A stretch of 44,778 nucleotides of DNA from Actinacidiphila oryziradicis. Its GTDB lineage: Bacteria > Actinomycetota > Actinomycetes > Streptomycetales > Streptomycetaceae. The DNA lies in contig NZ_SUMC01000064.1 in the NCBI RefSeq assembly GCF_005047355.1, positions 1 through 44,778 on the forward strand, in the 5' to 3' direction. Positions 16,165 through 25,118 of this stretch are shown piece by piece. The position numbers and the translations under genes are program-made. The notes beneath the pieces are model-generated. The model ran no database searches. It saw nothing but the letters and a program-made list of their open reading frames with translations, and was not told the DNA's origin. Position 1 is the stretch's first letter; each line of letters starts with the position of its first letter.

Positions 16165-16808
16165 ATGAGCGAGCGGACGACGCGCGCGGTCACGATTCAG
16201 GAGTTCGGCGGGGCCGAGGTGCTGACCACGCGGCGGGTCGCACGCCCGGAGCCGCCGCCGACCGAGGTGCTGGTGCGTGTGCACGCGGCCGGGGTCAACC
16301 CGGTGGACTGGAAGACCCGGGAGGGCCAGGGCATGGCCGCCCTTCAGAGGATGCCGCTGATCCTGGGCCGGGACGTCTCCGGTGCCGCGGAGGAGGCCGG
16401 CTTCGGCGTCACCACGCTGGGCGCGGACGAGACCATCGAATACACCCGGCAGCGGTTCGAGGACGTCACGGGCAAGGTCGACATCGTCCTCGATCTCGTC
16501 GGCGGCCTGGACGCCACCGACGTGCGGTCGGTGTCCGTGCCCGGGCCCGGCGGCCTGGTCGTCTCCCGAGCGGGGCCTCCGGCGCCCTGGCCGCCCCGGG
16601 CGCGCGGACGGATGTGCGCACCAGCGGGCTGCTGGTCGAGCCGGACGCGACCGCTCTGGCGACGATCGCTGGCCTCGTCGACTCCGGCACGGTCCGCGTC
16701 GAGGTCGAGGTCGAGCGGACCTTCCCCCTGGAACAGGCCGCCGAGGCACACCAACTGGGCGAAGCCAGTGGCACCCGCGGCAAGCTCGTACTGGAGGTGG
16801 CACGGTGA
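16165..16808 (+). pseudogene. Decayed NADP-dependent oxidoreductase (paralogue of 37648-38610)
   Basis: The N-terminus (RAVTIQEFGGAEVL, NPVDWKTREGQGMA, LILGRDVSGAAEEAG) matches the intact enzyme at 37648-38610. After GFGVTTLG about 105 residues are missing, including all of the core and the GGVGHLAVQ nucleotide loop. The sequence resumes in frame at ADETIEYTRQRFEDVTG. A frameshift near 16570 then puts the last third (LLVEPDATALATIAGLVDSG through GKLVLEVAR) in another frame. The enzyme cannot be functional. Confidence 0.9.
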
Positions 16809-16993
16809 CCTCGACGACGACCGCGCGCGTGCCAACGACGCCCGCAAGTACGACGACGACCGCCCTCGTGTCGGGCGGCACCGGAGCCAGGGGCACCCGT
16901 GTGGTGCACGCCCTGGCCGCATGGCCGGGCGGTACCACCGTGCGGATGCTCACCCGGATCCCGGCCTCGGCCCGGGCCCGAGCCCTGGCTTGA
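16805..16993 (+). pseudogene. NmrA-like NAD(P)-binding protein, N-terminal fragment
   Basis: A GTG at 16805 overlaps the stop of the preceding pseudogene. The 62 residues contain ALVSGGTGARGTRVV and TVRMLTRIPASARARAL, the first Rossmann unit of NmrA-type atypical SDR proteins. It stops after the first beta-alpha-beta unit and runs 44 bp into the end of egtC on the other strand. Only about a fifth of the usual length remains. Confidence 0.6.
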
Positions 16994-17729
16994 GCGGGGT
17001 GAGCAGCACGTCCGTGCGGCTCGCGGTCAGCAGGGTGCGGTCGGGGACCTCGCGCCAGTGCGGATCGTCGTCGTACGGCTCGGAGGCCACGACGTTGCCG
17101 CCGCCCGGCCGGGCGAGGTACCAGAGCGAGTCGCCCCACGCGGTCGCGGCGATCGTGTCGCCCTGGGCGAGCATCAGGTTGAGCCGGGATCTGGGGGCCG
17201 CCGCGGCGACCTCCAGCACGGTGCCGGCCAGGGCCTGCCCCTCGTCGTTCCCGGCCCGCAGCCGTGCGAGCACCAGGGCCCACACGAACGCGGAGTCACT
17301 GCGGGCCTCGAGCGACAGCACGTCCTCGGGCGGCAGGGTCATGACGATCGGCGCCAGCGTGCCCGGCCAGCCCCGCACGGCCCCGTTGTGGCTGAACAGC
17401 CACTCCCCCGCGGCGAACGGCGCCGCCGCGGCCTCGCCGTCCGCCCCCGGCAGGGTCGCGTCCCGCACGGCCGCGAGCAGCGCCGTGGTGCGGACGGCGC
17501 GGGCGAGATCGGCGAACGACGGATCGCCCCAGATCGGCCCCGCCCTGCGGTACCGGGCCGGCACCGGGTCCCCCGGCGCGTACCAGCCCACCCCGAAACC
17601 ATCCGCGTTGACCGTCCCGTACCGCTGGCACCGGGGCGCCCACGACTGGCCGTACAGCCCGTGCGGCGGGTCCACGAGGAGCCGGCCGAGCGACTCCTCG
17701 GGACCCACGTACGCGATATGACGGCACAT
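16950..17729 (-). CDS. egtC: Gamma-glutamyl-hercynylcysteine sulfoxide hydrolase EgtC
   Basis: This 259-residue class-II glutamine-amidotransferase-like hydrolase begins MCRHIAYVG; Cys2 becomes the N-terminal nucleophile. GFGVGWYAPGDPVPARYRR, EWLFSHNGAVRGWPG and ARSDSAFVW are the expected active-site and substrate strands. In ergothioneine synthesis EgtC removes the gamma-glutamyl group from the EgtB product. Its ATG overlaps the egtB stop (ATGA). The last dozen residues (Pro/Gly-rich after LLTPLK) run into foreign DNA, so the native C-terminus has been replaced by a short tail. egtD does not follow. Confidence 0.93.
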   Translation of the reverse strand: MCRHIAYVGPEESLGRLLVDPPHGLYGQSWAPRCQRYGTVNADGFGVGWYAPGDPVPARYRRAGPIWGDPSFADLARAVRTTALLAAVRDATLPGADGEAAAAPFAAGEWLFSHNGAVRGWPGTLAPIVMTLPPEDVLSLEARSDSAFVWALVLARLRAGNDEGQALAGTVLEVAAAAPRSRLNLMLAQGDTIAATAWGDSLWYLARPGGGNVVASEPYDDDPHWREVPDRTLLTASRTDVLLTPLKPGLGPGPRPGSG

Positions 17730-19045
17730 CAGAGGATCACCGAGCGGGCCGTGCGGAACCCGGAGAAGATCTGCCGCCGGATAGGATGGTCCCAGTTGCG
17801 GAACGTGCCCCGGCAGGCCACCGCGTCCACCGCGAACGAACCGCCGCGCAGCACCTTGTATCCGGTGCCGAAGAACACCTCCGAGTACTCCTTGTACGGG
17901 AACGCCCTGAACCCCGGGTAGGGCAGGAAGTCGCTGGACGTCCACTCCCACACGTCGCCGATCAGCTGACGCACGCCGAGCGGCGACTCACCGGCCGGAT
18001 AGCTGCCGGCGGGCGCGGGCCGCAGGTGACGCTGACCGAGGTTGGCGTGTTCCGGTCCGGGGTCGGCGTCGCCCCAGGGGTAGCGCGTCGAGCGGTCACC
18101 GGCCGGATCGTGCCGGGCGGCCTTCTCCCATTCGGCCTCGGTGGGCAGCCGTCGCCCGGCCCAACGGGCGTATGCGTCCGCCTCGTACCAGCACACGTGC
18201 AGCACCGGCTCGTCGGGCGGCACGGCCTCGGTCGCGCCGAAGCGGCGCCGCAGCCACTGCCCGCCGTCCCGGCGCCAGAACAGCGGCGCGGTGATGGAGT
18301 TCTGGCGGATGTGGGCCCAGCCCTCCGCGCTCCACCAGCGCGGCTCGTTGTAACCGCCGTCCTCGATGAACGCCTGGTAAGCCGCGTTCGTCACCGGCGT
18401 CGTGTCGATGTGGAACGGCTCCACCTCGCGCCGATGCGCCGGACGTTCGTTGTCCAGCGCCCACGGCTCGTGGGAGGTTCCCATGGTGAACGGGCCGCCG
18501 GGGACGAGCACTTCGGACGGACCGGTGAACAACGGTACGGGCTGAGGGTCCAGGGCCGTCAGAGCCGGCGGCCCGCTGCGCAGCTGGTGGGTGATCAGCA
18601 TCGTCTCGTCGTGCTGCTGCTCGTGCTGGGCGACCATCCCGAAGGCGAATCCCGCCTCGGTCAGGCGCTCGCCGTGGAACGCGGTGCTCTCCAGCACGTC
18701 CAGCGCCCGGCCGCGCACGTCCCGGGCGTAGCGGCGGGCTTCCTCGGGAGGCAGCAGCGGCAGCTTCGGCCGCTCGGCACGCGGATGCTCGAAGGCGTCG
18801 TAGATGCTGTCGATCTCGGGCCGTATCGCTTCCTGCCCGCCGACGGCACGCAGCAGCCACTGTTCCTCCTGGTTGCCTATGTGGGCGAGGTCCCACACCA
18901 GCGGCGACATCAGCGGTGAGTGCTGCGCGGTGAGATCGGGCTCCTCGACACATTCGGTCAGCAGGGTGGTCCGCTCGCGCGCGGTGACCAGCGAGGCGGC
19001 CGCGCGCTCGCGCAGGGCTTCGGCGTCGAGGGCTGGGTCGGTCAT
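17729..19045 (-). CDS. egtB: Ergothioneine sulfoxide synthase EgtB
   Basis: The 438-residue protein has an N-terminal DinB-like domain carrying the iron-binding residues His55 (WDLAHIGN) and His141-x3-His145-x-Glu147 (HEQQHDE). A C-terminal formylglycine-generating-enzyme-type domain follows (about 185-438, with VPGGPFTMGTS, RRLPTEAEWEKAAR, DVWEWTSSDFLPYPGF and KVLRGGSF). EgtB is a non-haem iron enzyme that joins gamma-glutamylcysteine to hercynine with O2. It is coupled by 4-base overlaps to egtA upstream and egtC downstream. The ATG at 19045 follows GGACACCTCCTC on the reverse strand. Confidence 0.95.
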   Translation of the reverse strand: MTDPALDAEALRERAAASLVTARERTTLLTECVEEPDLTAQHSPLMSPLVWDLAHIGNQEEQWLLRAVGGQEAIRPEIDSIYDAFEHPRAERPKLPLLPPEEARRYARDVRGRALDVLESTAFHGERLTEAGFAFGMVAQHEQQHDETMLITHQLRSGPPALTALDPQPVPLFTGPSEVLVPGGPFTMGTSHEPWALDNERPAHRREVEPFHIDTTPVTNAAYQAFIEDGGYNEPRWWSAEGWAHIRQNSITAPLFWRRDGGQWLRRRFGATEAVPPDEPVLHVCWYEADAYARWAGRRLPTEAEWEKAARHDPAGDRSTRYPWGDADPGPEHANLGQRHLRPAPAGSYPAGESPLGVRQLIGDVWEWTSSDFLPYPGFRAFPYKEYSEVFFGTGYKVLRGGSFAVDAVACRGTFRNWDHPIRRQIFSGFRTARSVIL

Positions 19046-20442
19046 GAGGAGGTGTCCTTTCCGTGCGGATGCGCTCCGTTCGCGTACGAGCCGGGAGCAC
19101 GGTGCGTGCTGCGAGCGCTGTGCATGCTGCGAGCGCTGTGCGTGCTGGGGTAGTGCGTGCCGGGTGCGCCGTCGGCTCCGGCACTCACGGCGTCGAGCAG
19201 GTCGTCGGCCGGACAGCGTCCGCGTGCGACATAGCGGTTCTGGTACGTCGCCACCGCGTCCACGACCTCGGTCGTGGCGCCGAGCCGCGGCAGGGCCCGC
19301 AGCGCCGCCGCGAAGCAGGCGGCGGCCACCTCCCTCAGCTCCGGGTCGGCCAAGCCGTCGCAGGCCGCGTCCCGCCACAGCGGGTTGTGCGGCGCGGGCA
19401 CGCCACGGGTCCGTTCGGCCAGCGGCTTCACCGCCCGGTAGGCCGTCTCGGCGGCCTCCGGGTCGTCGAACAGCGCCGCCGTCACGGCCAGCGGGACGAT
19501 CCAGCCGTCGTCCCCGGGCTGCGCGTCGATCATGCGCAGCTCCAGGTGCCCGCGCGGCCTCACGGGCGGGAACAGCGTCGTGAGGTGGTAGTCGAGGTCC
19601 TCCCGGGTCGGGGGCCTCGGCGTCGGCTCGCGGGTCCACTCCCGCATGGTCAGGTCCTCCGGTACGTCCCAGGGCCCGCCGTCCCGGCGTACGCACATCA
19701 CCGGGGCGTCCAGGACATGCCGGGCCCAGGTGGCGCGCGGGTCGGAGTCCAGCGGGGGGCCGCCCGCCCGGCCGGGGCCGATCTGTGCCCACCGCAGTTG
19801 CCGGGTGGACCGCCAGCCGGTGGGCCGGCCGCCGGCCAGCGGCGAGTTGGCGAACGCGGCCACCAGGACCGCGCCCAGATGGTGCGCCAGCCACCAGCGA
19901 CGTACATGACCGAGGGGTCCGGGCTCCTCGTGCCCGGCGTCCACGCACACCTGCACGGACGCGGAGGCGCACATCATGAAGCGCCCGGCGGGGCCGGTGC
20001 GGTCGAGGCAGGCCTCCATGGCGTCGTAGCGCGGCTGCCGCAGAAAGCGGCGCGGTTCCTGCCAGGGCTCGTGGCCCAGGCCCACCAGGCCGAGACCGTC
20101 CTCGCGCAGCACGGCGCGGACGGCGTCGAGGTCGGCGGAGACGGTCCGGACGCATTCCGTCAGCGAGGTGGCGGGGAGCGAACTCAGCTCCAGCTGGCCG
20201 CCGGGTTCGACGGTCAGCGCCGACCTCAGGGGCACGGCCCGCAGCGCGGTGTACACCGCCCGCAGCCGCTGGGGTGACACCGCCCGCCGTGGCGCCCGCA
20301 GCTCATGGACGAGCCATTCCACCTCGACACCGAGACGCCGCGGCGGACCGGTCTTGAAGCAGATGCCCCGCACCAGCTCCTCTGCCTCAGCCTCACCGAC
20401 CCCGGCAGGGGGCCGGGTACAGCCGTCAACCGGATCGGGCAT
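19042..20442 (-). CDS. egtA: Glutamate-cysteine ligase EgtA
   Basis: A 466-residue ATP-grasp-like GCS2-family ligase making gamma-glutamylcysteine for ergothioneine. Visible features are RRLGVEVEWLVHE (the Glu cluster), EPGGQLELSSLP, MMCASASVQVCVDAG, FANSPLAGG and HLELRMIDAQPGDDGWIVPLAV. The ATG at 20442 has an excellent AAGGAGG site eight bases upstream, marking the operon start. The C-terminal 40 residues are a Ser/His/Ala/Arg low-complexity tail encoded by a tandem DNA repeat and look dispensable. It overlaps egtB by four bases. Confidence 0.95.
   Translation of the reverse strand: MPDPVDGCTRPPAGVGEAEAEELVRGICFKTGPPRRLGVEVEWLVHELRAPRRAVSPQRLRAVYTALRAVPLRSALTVEPGGQLELSSLPATSLTECVRTVSADLDAVRAVLREDGLGLVGLGHEPWQEPRRFLRQPRYDAMEACLDRTGPAGRFMMCASASVQVCVDAGHEEPGPLGHVRRWWLAHHLGAVLVAAFANSPLAGGRPTGWRSTRQLRWAQIGPGRAGGPPLDSDPRATWARHVLDAPVMCVRRDGGPWDVPEDLTMREWTREPTPRPPTREDLDYHLTTLFPPVRPRGHLELRMIDAQPGDDGWIVPLAVTAALFDDPEAAETAYRAVKPLAERTRGVPAPHNPLWRDAACDGLADPELREVAAACFAAALRALPRLGATTEVVDAVATYQNRYVARGRCPADDLLDAVSAGADGAPGTHYPSTHSARSMHSARSTHRAPGSYANGAHPHGKDTSS
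19104..19147. repeat. 18-bp tandem repeat in egtA tail
   Basis: Two copies of an 18-bp unit (19104-19121 and 19122-19139, one mismatch) and a partial third copy lie within the 3' end of egtA. They encode the repeated HSARS/HSAR residues of the tail. The repeat length is a multiple of three, so copy-number change would not shift the frame. Confidence 0.8.
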
Positions 20443-20535
20443 ATCGGGATCCTCCTTCAGGAAAGTGCGTCGGCCGGCCGCGAACGGCCGGGTAGTCGCT
20501 GCCGCTCTCTTGTCCCGTCGTGGTGGTGGGGTGGG

Positions 20536-22023
20536 TCAGTGGCCGTAGGTTTCGAGGAGGCGTAGCCAGATTTCGCTGATGGTGGGGAAGGCGGGTACTG
20601 CGTGCCAGAGGCGGTTGAGGGGGATTTCGCCGACGATGGCGATGGTGGCGGCGTGGAGGAGTTCCGCGGTGTCGGGTCCGGCGAGGGTGAAGCCGATGAT
20701 GGTGTGTCGGTCCTCGTCGATGATCATGCGGGCGTGGCCTTGGTATCCGTCGGTGTGGAGGGCGGATCCGGCGATGGTGCCGAGGTCGTAGTCGATGACG
20801 CGGGTGTGGAGTCCGGCGGCCTGGGCCGCGGCGGCGGTCAGTCCCACGGATGCGATCTCCGGTTCGGTGAAGACTACTTGGGGCACCGCGCGCTCGTCGG
20901 CGGTGGCCGTGTGGCGGCCCCAGGGGCTGTCGTCGACCGGTTCGCCGGTGGCGCGTGCCACGATGACGTCGCCCACGGCGCGGGCCTGGTACTTGCCCTG
21001 GTGGGTGAGGAGCGCGCGGTGGTTGACGTCTCCGGCGGCATACAGCCATCCGCCGGCCGGCGGCGTCCCGTTGTCGGTGAGGACGCGCAGGGTGTCGTCG
21101 ACGGTGAGCCAGGAGCCGGGTGTCAGGCCGAGGGTGTCCAGGCCGATGTCGCGGGTGTTGGGGGTACGGCCGGTGGCGACGAGGATTTCGTCGGCTTCGA
21201 TGTGCTCGCCGGTGGTGAGGGTGATGTGGACCGTGCCGTCGCCGTCGCGTTTCACAGCCTCGGTCTGCGCGCCGGGGCGTACCGAGGCGCCGGCTTCGCG
21301 CAGTGCGGCGGTGACCCGCTCGCCGGCGAAGGGTTCGGCGTGGGGCAGGACGCCGTCGCGGGCCAGCACGGTGACGGAAGATCCCAGGGCGGTGTAGGCG
21401 GTGGCCATCTCGGAGGCCACGACGCCGCCGCCGATGACGGCGAGCCGGCCGGGGACCGCTGTCGCGGCGGCCGCTTCCCGGCTGGTCCACGGCACTGTCT
21501 CGCGCAGGCCGGGGATGTCCGGCAGCAGCGCGCTGGTGCCGGTCGCGATCACGACCGCGTGCCGCGCGGCCAGCGAGGTCACACTGCCCGCCTCATCGGT
21601 GACCTCGACACGCCGCTCGGCGGTGATGCGCCCCTGACCCCGGTACAGCGCGATCCCCACCGAATCGAGCCAGGCCGCCTGCCCGTCGTCCTTCCAGTGC
21701 GAGGCGACCGAGTCACGCCGGCGCAGCACGGCCGTGACGTCCAGGTCACCGGTCACCGCCTCGCGTGCTCCCGGCACCCGACGGGCCGCCCGCAGCGCGG
21801 CCGCGCTGCGCAGCAGTGCCTTGGTCGGCATGCAGGCCCAGTAGGAGCACTCGCCCCCGACCAGTTCCCGCTCGACGACGGCGACACTCAGCCCGCCGTG
21901 CACCACCCGGTCGGCGACGTTCTCCCCGACCGGACCCGCACCGATCACGACCACGTCATACGTGTGCGCGGCCGTGTCGGCGTCAGCCGTGCGGGCAGCC
22001 GTGCCAGTCGTGTGGGCGGTCAT
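20536..22023 (-). CDS. FAD-dependent pyridine nucleotide-disulfide oxidoreductase
   Basis: The 495-residue protein follows the lipoamide dehydrogenase/mercuric reductase plan. An FAD GxGxxG motif (VVIGAGPVGE, about residues 25-34) is followed by a redox pair Cys59-x4-Cys64 (GGECSYWACMPTK). Next come an NAD(P) motif (LAVIGGGVVASEMATAY), the second FAD motif (GWLYAAGDVNHRALLTHQGKY) and a dimerisation domain ending with the His-Glu pair in HAVPAFPTISE. The substrate is unknown; thiol or metal reduction is plausible. It starts 1 bp after the DUF308-like gene with AAGGAG, forming an operon driven by the GAACGTTC promoter at 22708-22764. A partial degenerate copy lies at the window end. Confidence 0.92.
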   Translation of the reverse strand: MTAHTTGTAARTADADTAAHTYDVVVIGAGPVGENVADRVVHGGLSVAVVERELVGGECSYWACMPTKALLRSAAALRAARRVPGAREAVTGDLDVTAVLRRRDSVASHWKDDGQAAWLDSVGIALYRGQGRITAERRVEVTDEAGSVTSLAARHAVVIATGTSALLPDIPGLRETVPWTSREAAAATAVPGRLAVIGGGVVASEMATAYTALGSSVTVLARDGVLPHAEPFAGERVTAALREAGASVRPGAQTEAVKRDGDGTVHITLTTGEHIEADEILVATGRTPNTRDIGLDTLGLTPGSWLTVDDTLRVLTDNGTPPAGGWLYAAGDVNHRALLTHQGKYQARAVGDVIVARATGEPVDDSPWGRHTATADERAVPQVVFTEPEIASVGLTAAAAQAAGLHTRVIDYDLGTIAGSALHTDGYQGHARMIIDEDRHTIIGFTLAGPDTAELLHAATIAIVGEIPLNRLWHAVPAFPTISEIWLRLLETYGH

Positions 22024-22024
22024 G

Positions 22025-22585
22025 TCAGTTCTCCTTGGTGGTGCGGCCCAGGCGCAGGGCGGAGAGGAGGAAGAAGATGCCGCCCGGGACGGCGTAGCCG
22101 ACCGCGCTGGTGAGCGCGGGATCGTCGGCGCCGGCCGAGGCGACGAACGACGCCCCGGCCAGCACCGAAATGGCGCCGCTGATGATCATCGGCCACTGGC
22201 CGCCCAGCTTGCGGCGGGGCACCGCCACGATCAGCTGGACCAGCCCGGACACGATCGCCCAGGCCCCCCACACCCGCAGCACCGCCGGAATACCCGACGC
22301 ACAGGCGACACCCACGCCCACGGCCGCGACCAGACTGACCGCCATGTTCACATACAGCAGCACCGGCGATCCCGTGGTGCGCGACGACCTCGCGTCGACG
22401 ACGGCCGCACCCACGTCGAACAGCGGATACAGCACCAGCAGCACAGCCGCGACCGGACTGATCTCCTCCGCCATCGTGAACATCACAAGCGCCCACACGA
22501 TGGCGAACGCGAACCGCACGAAATACAGCCGGCGCAACGCGGACGCCGTCCCGGTGATACCTGATGGAGCAGCAACAGCGCTCAC
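22025..22585 (-). CDS. DUF308/HdeD-like membrane protein
   Basis: 186 residues from a GTG at 22585, preceded by AAAGGGA; upstream codons in frame are rejected because they lie in the promoter leader. Six hydrophobic segments are visible, beginning with LRRLYFVRFAFAIVWALVMF and ending VGYAVPGGIFFLLSALRL. This paired-helix layout resembles DUF308/HdeD proteins, whose function is largely unknown though HdeD is linked to acid stress. It is the first gene of a two-gene operon with the flavoprotein reductase, which suggests a joint redox or stress role. Confidence 0.8.
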   Translation of the reverse strand: MSAVAAPSGITGTASALRRLYFVRFAFAIVWALVMFTMAEEISPVAAVLLVLYPLFDVGAAVVDARSSRTTGSPVLLYVNMAVSLVAAVGVGVACASGIPAVLRVWGAWAIVSGLVQLIVAVPRRKLGGQWPMIISGAISVLAGASFVASAGADDPALTSAVGYAVPGGIFFLLSALRLGRTTKEN

Positions 22586-22707
22586 AATGATCCCTTTCGG
22601 TTTTCCGTGGATACACGGAGGAGAAACACGCGCAGGAGAAGACAGTCCGGCAGGTCCAGCGCTCGCATGACGCCCTGTGGGCCATCGGCAACCAACCCCG
22701 CGAGACC

Positions 22708-22764
22708 GAACGTTCTGCACCCCAGACTGGCAAGACTACCGCCACTTGTCAAGACCGAACGTTC
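22708..22764 (-). promoter_or_regulatory. Promoter with paired GAACGTTC operators (reductase operon)
   Basis: On the minus strand the order is GAACGTTC (22757-22764), four bases, TTGACA (22747-22752), 17 bases, CAGTCT as a possible -10, and a second GAACGTTC (22708-22715). The distance from -35 to second operator is 31 bases, against 33 in the flavoprotein promoter. It drives the DUF308-like/reductase operon with a leader of about 120 bases. Confidence 0.78.
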
Positions 22765-22895
22765 TACCCCCATTAAAGCGCCACACACGACACAACAACA
22801 CCGAAAGACGGCCGTCCGACACGCGGTCCCGGCTGCTCCGCGCGGTCGACCGGGGTCCTGCTGCGGAGCGGGTCGGGGCCTGAAGAACATCTGTG

Positions 22896-23789
22896 TCAGA
22901 CTGTGCGTTTAGAGTTCGTCAGCCCTGGTGGGCGACCTGCACCCCTCCGGCTCAAGGGGAGGGCCGGTCGCTTGTAACGTGCCTGGAGGTAGGAGTCCTT
23001 GGTGCGTGCCTCGCCGAACGCGGCCATTCCCAACGCGCCCTTCAGGTAGGCGTTTCCGGGACGGACCCGGGTGCTCCTGACCCTGCCGGCCGATTCGTGG
23101 TGTCCGGGGCACGGTCCGGCCCAGGAGGCCAGGTTCTTGACCGAGGCGAACCGGGTCATGTCACCCCCGGTCTCGGCCAAGATCACCTCGGCCACCGCCC
23201 GGTTCACCCCCGGGATCGTGTCCAGCAGGTCCAGCACCGGCCGGAAAGGGGCCATCGTCTCCTCGACGCGTGGTGCTTGCGGAAGTGACCGGTCAGTGCC
23301 TGACCCAGCTCGGGGATCTTGCTGCGCATGCGGCGCTTGGCGAGTTCGGCCGGAACCTGCGGATCGCGCTGGCCGTCGATCAGGGCCTGGAGCATGGCGC
23401 GGCTGGAGACCCCCATGAGGTCGAGACGACGGCGGACAGCGTGATGCCCGCATCCTCCAGCAGTTTCTCCAGCCGCTGCACGACCTGGGCGCGCTCACGG
23501 GTGAGCTGGGTGCGGGCCCGGGTGAGGTCCCGTAGCTCACGGACCGGCTGCGGCGGGACGAAAGAGGCCCTCACCAGGCCGTGGGAGCCGAGTTGGGCCA
23601 GCCAGGCCGCGTCGGAGACGTCGGTCTTCCGGCCGGGCAGGTTCTTCACTTGGCGGGAGTTGACCAGAACGACGTTCAGCTCCTCGGCCAGCAGGTAGTG
23701 GAAGGGCTTCCAGTAGTCGCCCGTCGCCTCGATCACCACCAGGGAGACGCCCGCGCCGAGAAGGTGTTCGCGCAGGTCGAGGATGTTCA
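22896..23789 (-). pseudogene. IS110-family transposase, 5'-truncated and twice frameshifted
   Basis: Three frames in succession carry the protein. The first has LREHLLGAGVSLVVIEATGDYWKPF through GRKTDVSDAAWLAQLG and a long helix. The second has MLQALIDGQRDPQVPAELAKRRMR. The third has LLDTIPGVNRAVAEVILAE and FASVKNLASWAGPCPGHHESAG. These are the DEDD domain remains and the conserved C-terminal domain of IS110 transposases. The first part of the DEDD domain is missing and is replaced by IS5-type sequence. Confidence 0.85.
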
Positions 23790-23928
23790 CGACCTCCCGC
23801 AGATCACAGGAGCCCGGGTCCCCGGTCGCCGACCGCGCCACCCGCGCCTGCTTCCACCCGGTGATCAGCTGTTCGATCAACGCCCGCTGCTCGTCGGTCA
23901 AGTCGGTTGCGTACGGCATCCGTTCCAT
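23790..23928 (-). pseudogene. IS5-type transposase N-terminus fused to IS110 remnant
   Basis: MPYATDLTDEQRALIEQLI, then ARSATGDPGSCDLREVVN is the N-terminal start of actinomycete IS5-type transposases. At the VVN codons (about 23789) it passes in frame into IS110 sequence (ILDLREHLLG). Only about 45 residues are left. Confidence 0.75.
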
Positions 23929-24177
23929 GCCCGCGACACCATCATGTGCACGACATGACACGAGGAGGGAACCGTCCCACCACCCACGAACGAGCGGCAC
24001 CAGATCATCCGGAACAGGATTTAACGCCCTCTTGGGACTTCAGTCTGGTTTTGTGATCTTGCGTTACGGACCGGCTGGGAACGGGAACGGCCACCGCCTG
24101 ATCATCGGGGTTTTGTGGACTCCTGAAGATCGTGCCGTGGACGCAGGCCATAGCGCGGACCCGGCCCTTGGCGGGCG

Positions 24178-24430
24178 ATGTTTGACCAGGTCATGGAGCG
24201 GATCGCGGTCCGGCTCGGGCGCGTTGAGCCCCGGGCCGCGGCCCGCGCTTACCTGCTCGGGCCACTGTCGCCTGTCGAGCGGAAGAGCTGCTGGCAGTTG
24301 GCCGAGCAGGCCAGTCATACCCGCCCCGGACCGATGCGGCGCCTCCTTCGGGAAGCCCGCTGGTAACCGATGCCGACCGTGACGGCCTGCGTGCCCACGT
24401 CGTCAACCACCATCGACAAGCAGCCAGGTC
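24178..24430 (+). pseudogene. IS701-type transposase, N-terminal fragment
   Basis: FDQVMERIAVRLGRVEPRAA, then YLLGPLSPVERKSCWQLAEQ and RPGPMRRLL match the start of IS701 transposases. A stop follows REARW at 24366. The homology continues in another frame (DADRDGLRAHVVNHH), showing a frameshift. Everything after about 80 residues is lost. Confidence 0.8.
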
Positions 24431-24498
24431 GGTGTGTTCCCCGCGTGCGCCGCCGGGCCCTGATCAGTCGGGCCAGCTCGGGACAGAGAGCTGTGAAG

Positions 24499-24912
24499 TT
24501 ACTCGACGACGAGCTGGACCGGGACGTTGCCGCGAATGGCGTTGGAGTACGGGCAGACCTGGTGCGCCTGTTCGACGAGCTCCACGCCAGTCCCGCGGTC
24601 GACACTGCCGGGCAGCGTGATCCGCAGGACGACGGCGAGTGCGAGGCCCTCACCCTCCTTGCCGATCGACACCTCACCGGTCACGGTGGCGTTGGAGAGG
24701 TCCACGCGGGCCTGCCGGCCCGTGATGCCGAGTGCGCTGGCGAAGCACGCCGCATAGCCGGCGGCGAAGAGCTGCTCGGGATTGTTCCCCTCGCCGCTAC
24801 CGCCCAGTTCCTTCGGCATCGCGAGCTGAAGGTCCAGGGAACCGTCCGCGAGAACGGCACGACCATCACGACCATGGGTTGCGGTCGCGACCGCGGTATA
24901 GAGCGTGTTCAT
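24499..24912 (-). CDS. ohr: Organic hydroperoxide resistance protein
   Basis: This 137-residue Ohr/OsmC-superfamily thiol peroxidase reduces organic hydroperoxides. The two catalytic cysteines are Cys56 (AAGYAACFASAL) and Cys120 (HQVCPYSNAIRGN), with NNPEQLFAAGYA in front as in Ohr rather than OsmC. The usual neighbour, the MarR-type repressor OhrR, is absent. The gene has a GAAGGA site before the ATG at 24912. The GAACGTTC promoter lies about 200 bp upstream at 25119-25181, suggesting control by the same factor as the reductase operon. Confidence 0.93.
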   Translation of the reverse strand: MNTLYTAVATATHGRDGRAVLADGSLDLQLAMPKELGGSGEGNNPEQLFAAGYAACFASALGITGRQARVDLSNATVTGEVSIGKEGEGLALAVVLRITLPGSVDRGTGVELVEQAHQVCPYSNAIRGNVPVQLVVE

Positions 24913-25118
24913 GAGTAATACATCCTTCTATGACGGGTTTTGACGGCCGGCACCGCTGCTATGACGTGCGGGGCCTACCGCCAGGGAGTGTGCCGAGGCC
25001 GCCATACCCGGCGTCAACGCGCAAGGTTGTTGCCGGGTGATCGTGCGTGGCGTACCAGGACAAACCACGGGCCTGGGGGCAGGGAGGCGCTGGGACAGGC
25101 CCGTGGGGATGAGGGACA
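24913..25118. other. Long leader region before ohr
   Basis: About 200 bp between the paired-operator promoter and the ohr start contain no gene. It is either a long 5' leader or the site of a deletion. No clear riboswitch-like fold was recognised. Confidence 0.4.

Noticed and set aside
16000..17283. Upstream extension of the GlxA-type regulator
   Set aside because: Homology begins at 15999; the extension is Arg/Pro-rich and overlaps other relics.
17729..20155. 808-residue open frame on the minus strand
   Set aside because: Only the part from 19045 down is EgtB; the upstream portion is the out-of-frame complement of egtA coding.
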